Source of the DNA: an uncultured Clostridia bacterium
GTDB taxonomy: Bacteria; Bacillota; Clostridia; Christensenellales; UBA1242
Length of the DNA: 22,604 nt
Direction of reading: 5' to 3'
Assembly: GCA_934747965.1 (NCBI GenBank)
Contig: CAKVHI010000008.1
Location: 1 to 22,604 of the forward strand
Positions 21,942-22,604 of the stretch are shown one piece after another; the first letter of the stretch is position 1; each line of letters opens with the position of its first letter. Below the pieces are notes generated by a model, which was not told the origin of the DNA, ran no database searches, and saw nothing but the letters and a program-made list of their open reading frames with translations. The position numbers and the translations under genes were made by a program.

Positions 21942-21970
21942 TTTTTAATATCAAAAAATTGTGCTATAAT
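21942..21970 (+). promoter_or_regulatory. Promoter of the winged-helix/membrane gene, predicted leaderless
   Basis: An extended -10, TGCTATAAT (21962-21970), with a weak -35 (TTTTTA at 21942-21947, 17-base spacer). Seven bases past the -10 is 21977, the A of the ATG. The segment TATAATAAATGTATG closely matches TATAATAAATTTATG at hflX. No Shine-Dalgarno sequence is present. Confidence 0.6.
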
Positions 21971-21976
21971 AAATGT

Positions 21977-22339
21977 ATGTTAAACAGAATTGAAAAACAA
22001 ATAATGCGTTATTTTTATAATAGATGCTATAACAAAGAAAGTTGTTTGATAAGACCAGATGATATAAAAATAAGTTTAATTCCAGACCTTGAAATTAATG
22101 ATGTCCAACTAGACAGAGCAGTTAATAACCTAATTTACGATGGCTATATAGACTTAGTTGCTTCAGAGAATAAGGGCACACCTGTTTATTGTGTAAGTCT
22201 AAAAAGCAAGGGTCAAGCCTTTTTACGAGAACTTGAAAACACAAAAAAAGAAAATCGATACTTAATTGCAAGGTCAATAGTTTTGGCTTTGTTAGGTCTT
22301 GCTGTAACATGGATTATCAGATTGATTTTTAAAATTTAA
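21977..22339 (+). CDS. Unknown protein with winged-helix-like domain and C-terminal membrane helix
   Basis: A 120-residue protein I cannot assign to a named family. Residues 1-88 look like a winged helix-turn-helix: helices at 2-17 and 42-55 (DVQLDRAVNNLIYDGYI), then a beta wing (VASENKGTPVYCVSLKSKG). Residues 96-118 (LIARSIVLALLGLAVTWII) are a single membrane helix ending in a short basic tail. The architecture suggests a membrane-tethered DNA- or protein-binding factor. An in-frame start at 21959 lies within the -10 box and is rejected. Alone between terminators; no partner is evident except the surface protein upstream. Confidence 0.75.
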   Translation: MLNRIEKQIMRYFYNRCYNKESCLIRPDDIKISLIPDLEINDVQLDRAVNNLIYDGYIDLVASENKGTPVYCVSLKSKGQAFLRELENTKKENRYLIARSIVLALLGLAVTWIIRLIFKI

Positions 22340-22359
22340 TGTAACAAATGGTCCACAGT

Positions 22360-22375
22360 GTGCCATAGGCACTTT
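22360..22375. repeat. Short hairpin repeat, copy 1
   Basis: GTGCCATAGGCACTTT: a 5-bp stem GTGCC/GGCAC with an ATA loop, followed by TTT. An identical 16-base copy lies at 22421-22436. It could act as a weak end structure for the preceding gene, which has no other terminator. Confidence 0.6.
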
Positions 22376-22420
22376 CATAAATATCAAAAAATTTTAAGGA
22401 ACATTCAAAACCGGTGAGTG

Positions 22421-22436
22421 GTGCCATAGGCACTTT
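22421..22436. repeat. Short hairpin repeat, copy 2
   Basis: Exact 16-base copy of the element at 22360-22375, starting 61 bases after it. The arms of the two copies can also pair with each other, allowing alternative folds of this non-coding region. Confidence 0.6.
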
Positions 22437-22543
22437 AAATAAAGAAAATTTAAAATAGAAAATAATTAAATAATTTTGTAAAATCATGTAAAAACGCTTG
22501 ACACAATAACCCTAAAAATGGCAAAATTTTTAATGGATAAAAG

Positions 22544-22563
22544 AGTTTGTGCTATCACAAACT
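22544..22563. repeat. Perfect 8-bp hairpin
   Basis: AGTTTGTG (22544-22551), loop CTAT, CACAAACT (22556-22563). There is no T-run after it, so it is not a standard terminator. It lies 10 bases before the tandem repeat. Confidence 0.6.
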
Positions 22564-22573
22564 AATATAGAAA

Positions 22574-22604
22574 CGCACATGGTTAACCTCGCACATGGTT
22601 AACC
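22574..22604. repeat. 16-bp tandem repeat, cut by the window end
   Basis: CGCACATGGTTAACC at 22574-22588 and again at 22590-22604, separated by one T (unit CGCACATGGTTAACCT). Each unit contains the perfect palindrome GGTTAACC. Two copies are seen before the window ends; the array may continue. Confidence 0.8.

Larger units (their letters stand above)
22340..22604. other. Terminal non-coding region
   Basis: 265 bases with no gene that I can support. It holds the duplicated GTGCCATAGGCACTTT element, a TTGACA at 22498-22503 with CAAAAT 18 bases on (22522-22527) as a possible weak promoter, an 8-bp perfect hairpin at 22544-22563, and the tandem repeat at the window end. It may lead to a gene or repeat array outside the window. 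Confidence 0.5.

Noticed and set aside
22340..22604. CRISPR array at the window end
   Set aside because: The repeated units are 16 bp and directly adjacent, with a one-base gap and no spacers of 30-40 bp; no cas genes are present in the window.

Overview
The window comes from a low-GC (roughly one third G+C by eye) bacterium using the standard bacterial code, with TGA as stop and strong AGGAG-type ribosome binding sites. Gene order and protein features point to a Clostridia-like Firmicute, probably an uncultured lineage. Evidence: rpsD lies between rpsK and rpoA (in Bacillus it is elsewhere), a small KOW protein sits between map and infA, L17 is a long variant, the adenylate kinase has a zinc LID, and DivIVA-like, Se/S-carrier-like and Cys-rich small proteins are present. 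I cannot name the genus.

Region 1 (1-10,540) is the distal S10/spc/alpha ribosomal supercluster, all on the + strand: end of rpsQ, rplN, rplX, rplE, rpsZ (zinc S14), rpsH, rplF, rplR, rpsE, rpmD, rplO, secY, adk, map, KOW protein, infA, rpmJ, rpsM, rpsK, rpsD, rpoA, rplQ, then a strong terminator. secY, adk and map are joined by 1-base stop/start overlaps. A good internal promoter sits just before infA, and two hairpins lie between rpmJ and rpsM. The rpmJ gene (37 codons) and the true starts of rpsM, der, divIVA-like, the carrier gene, hflX and the last gene were set from ribosome binding sites, promoters and family lengths.

Region 2 (10,613-14,756) is a tightly coupled unit: der (ribosome assembly GTPase), plsY (phospholipid synthesis), an Lgt-type lipoprotein diacylglyceryl transferase, an unknown six-helix membrane protein and a DivIVA-like coiled-coil protein. 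It closes with a 13-bp bidirectional terminator. Apart from der, it reads as an envelope-growth operon.

Region 3 (14,838-17,732) holds a minus-strand cysteine-desulfurase-family enzyme, a divergent small Se/S-carrier-like protein (DUF3343 type), and hflX. hflX appears to be transcribed without a leader.

Region 4 (17,733-22,604) is more accessory: a 65-residue Cys-rich hydrophobic small protein; a 1181-residue secreted, membrane-anchored protein with nine Ig-like modules, preceded by two tandem promoters; and a 120-residue protein pairing a winged-helix-like N-terminus with one C-terminal membrane helix, again apparently leaderless. The last 265 bases have no gene. They contain a duplicated short hairpin, a perfect 8-bp hairpin and the start of a 16-bp tandem repeat cut by the window end.

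I found no CRISPR array, transposon, phage gene, tRNA or rRNA. The observations most worth following are the shared leaderless promoter/start module of hflX and the winged-helix/membrane gene, the unknown membrane protein paired with a DivIVA-like protein, and the terminal repeats.
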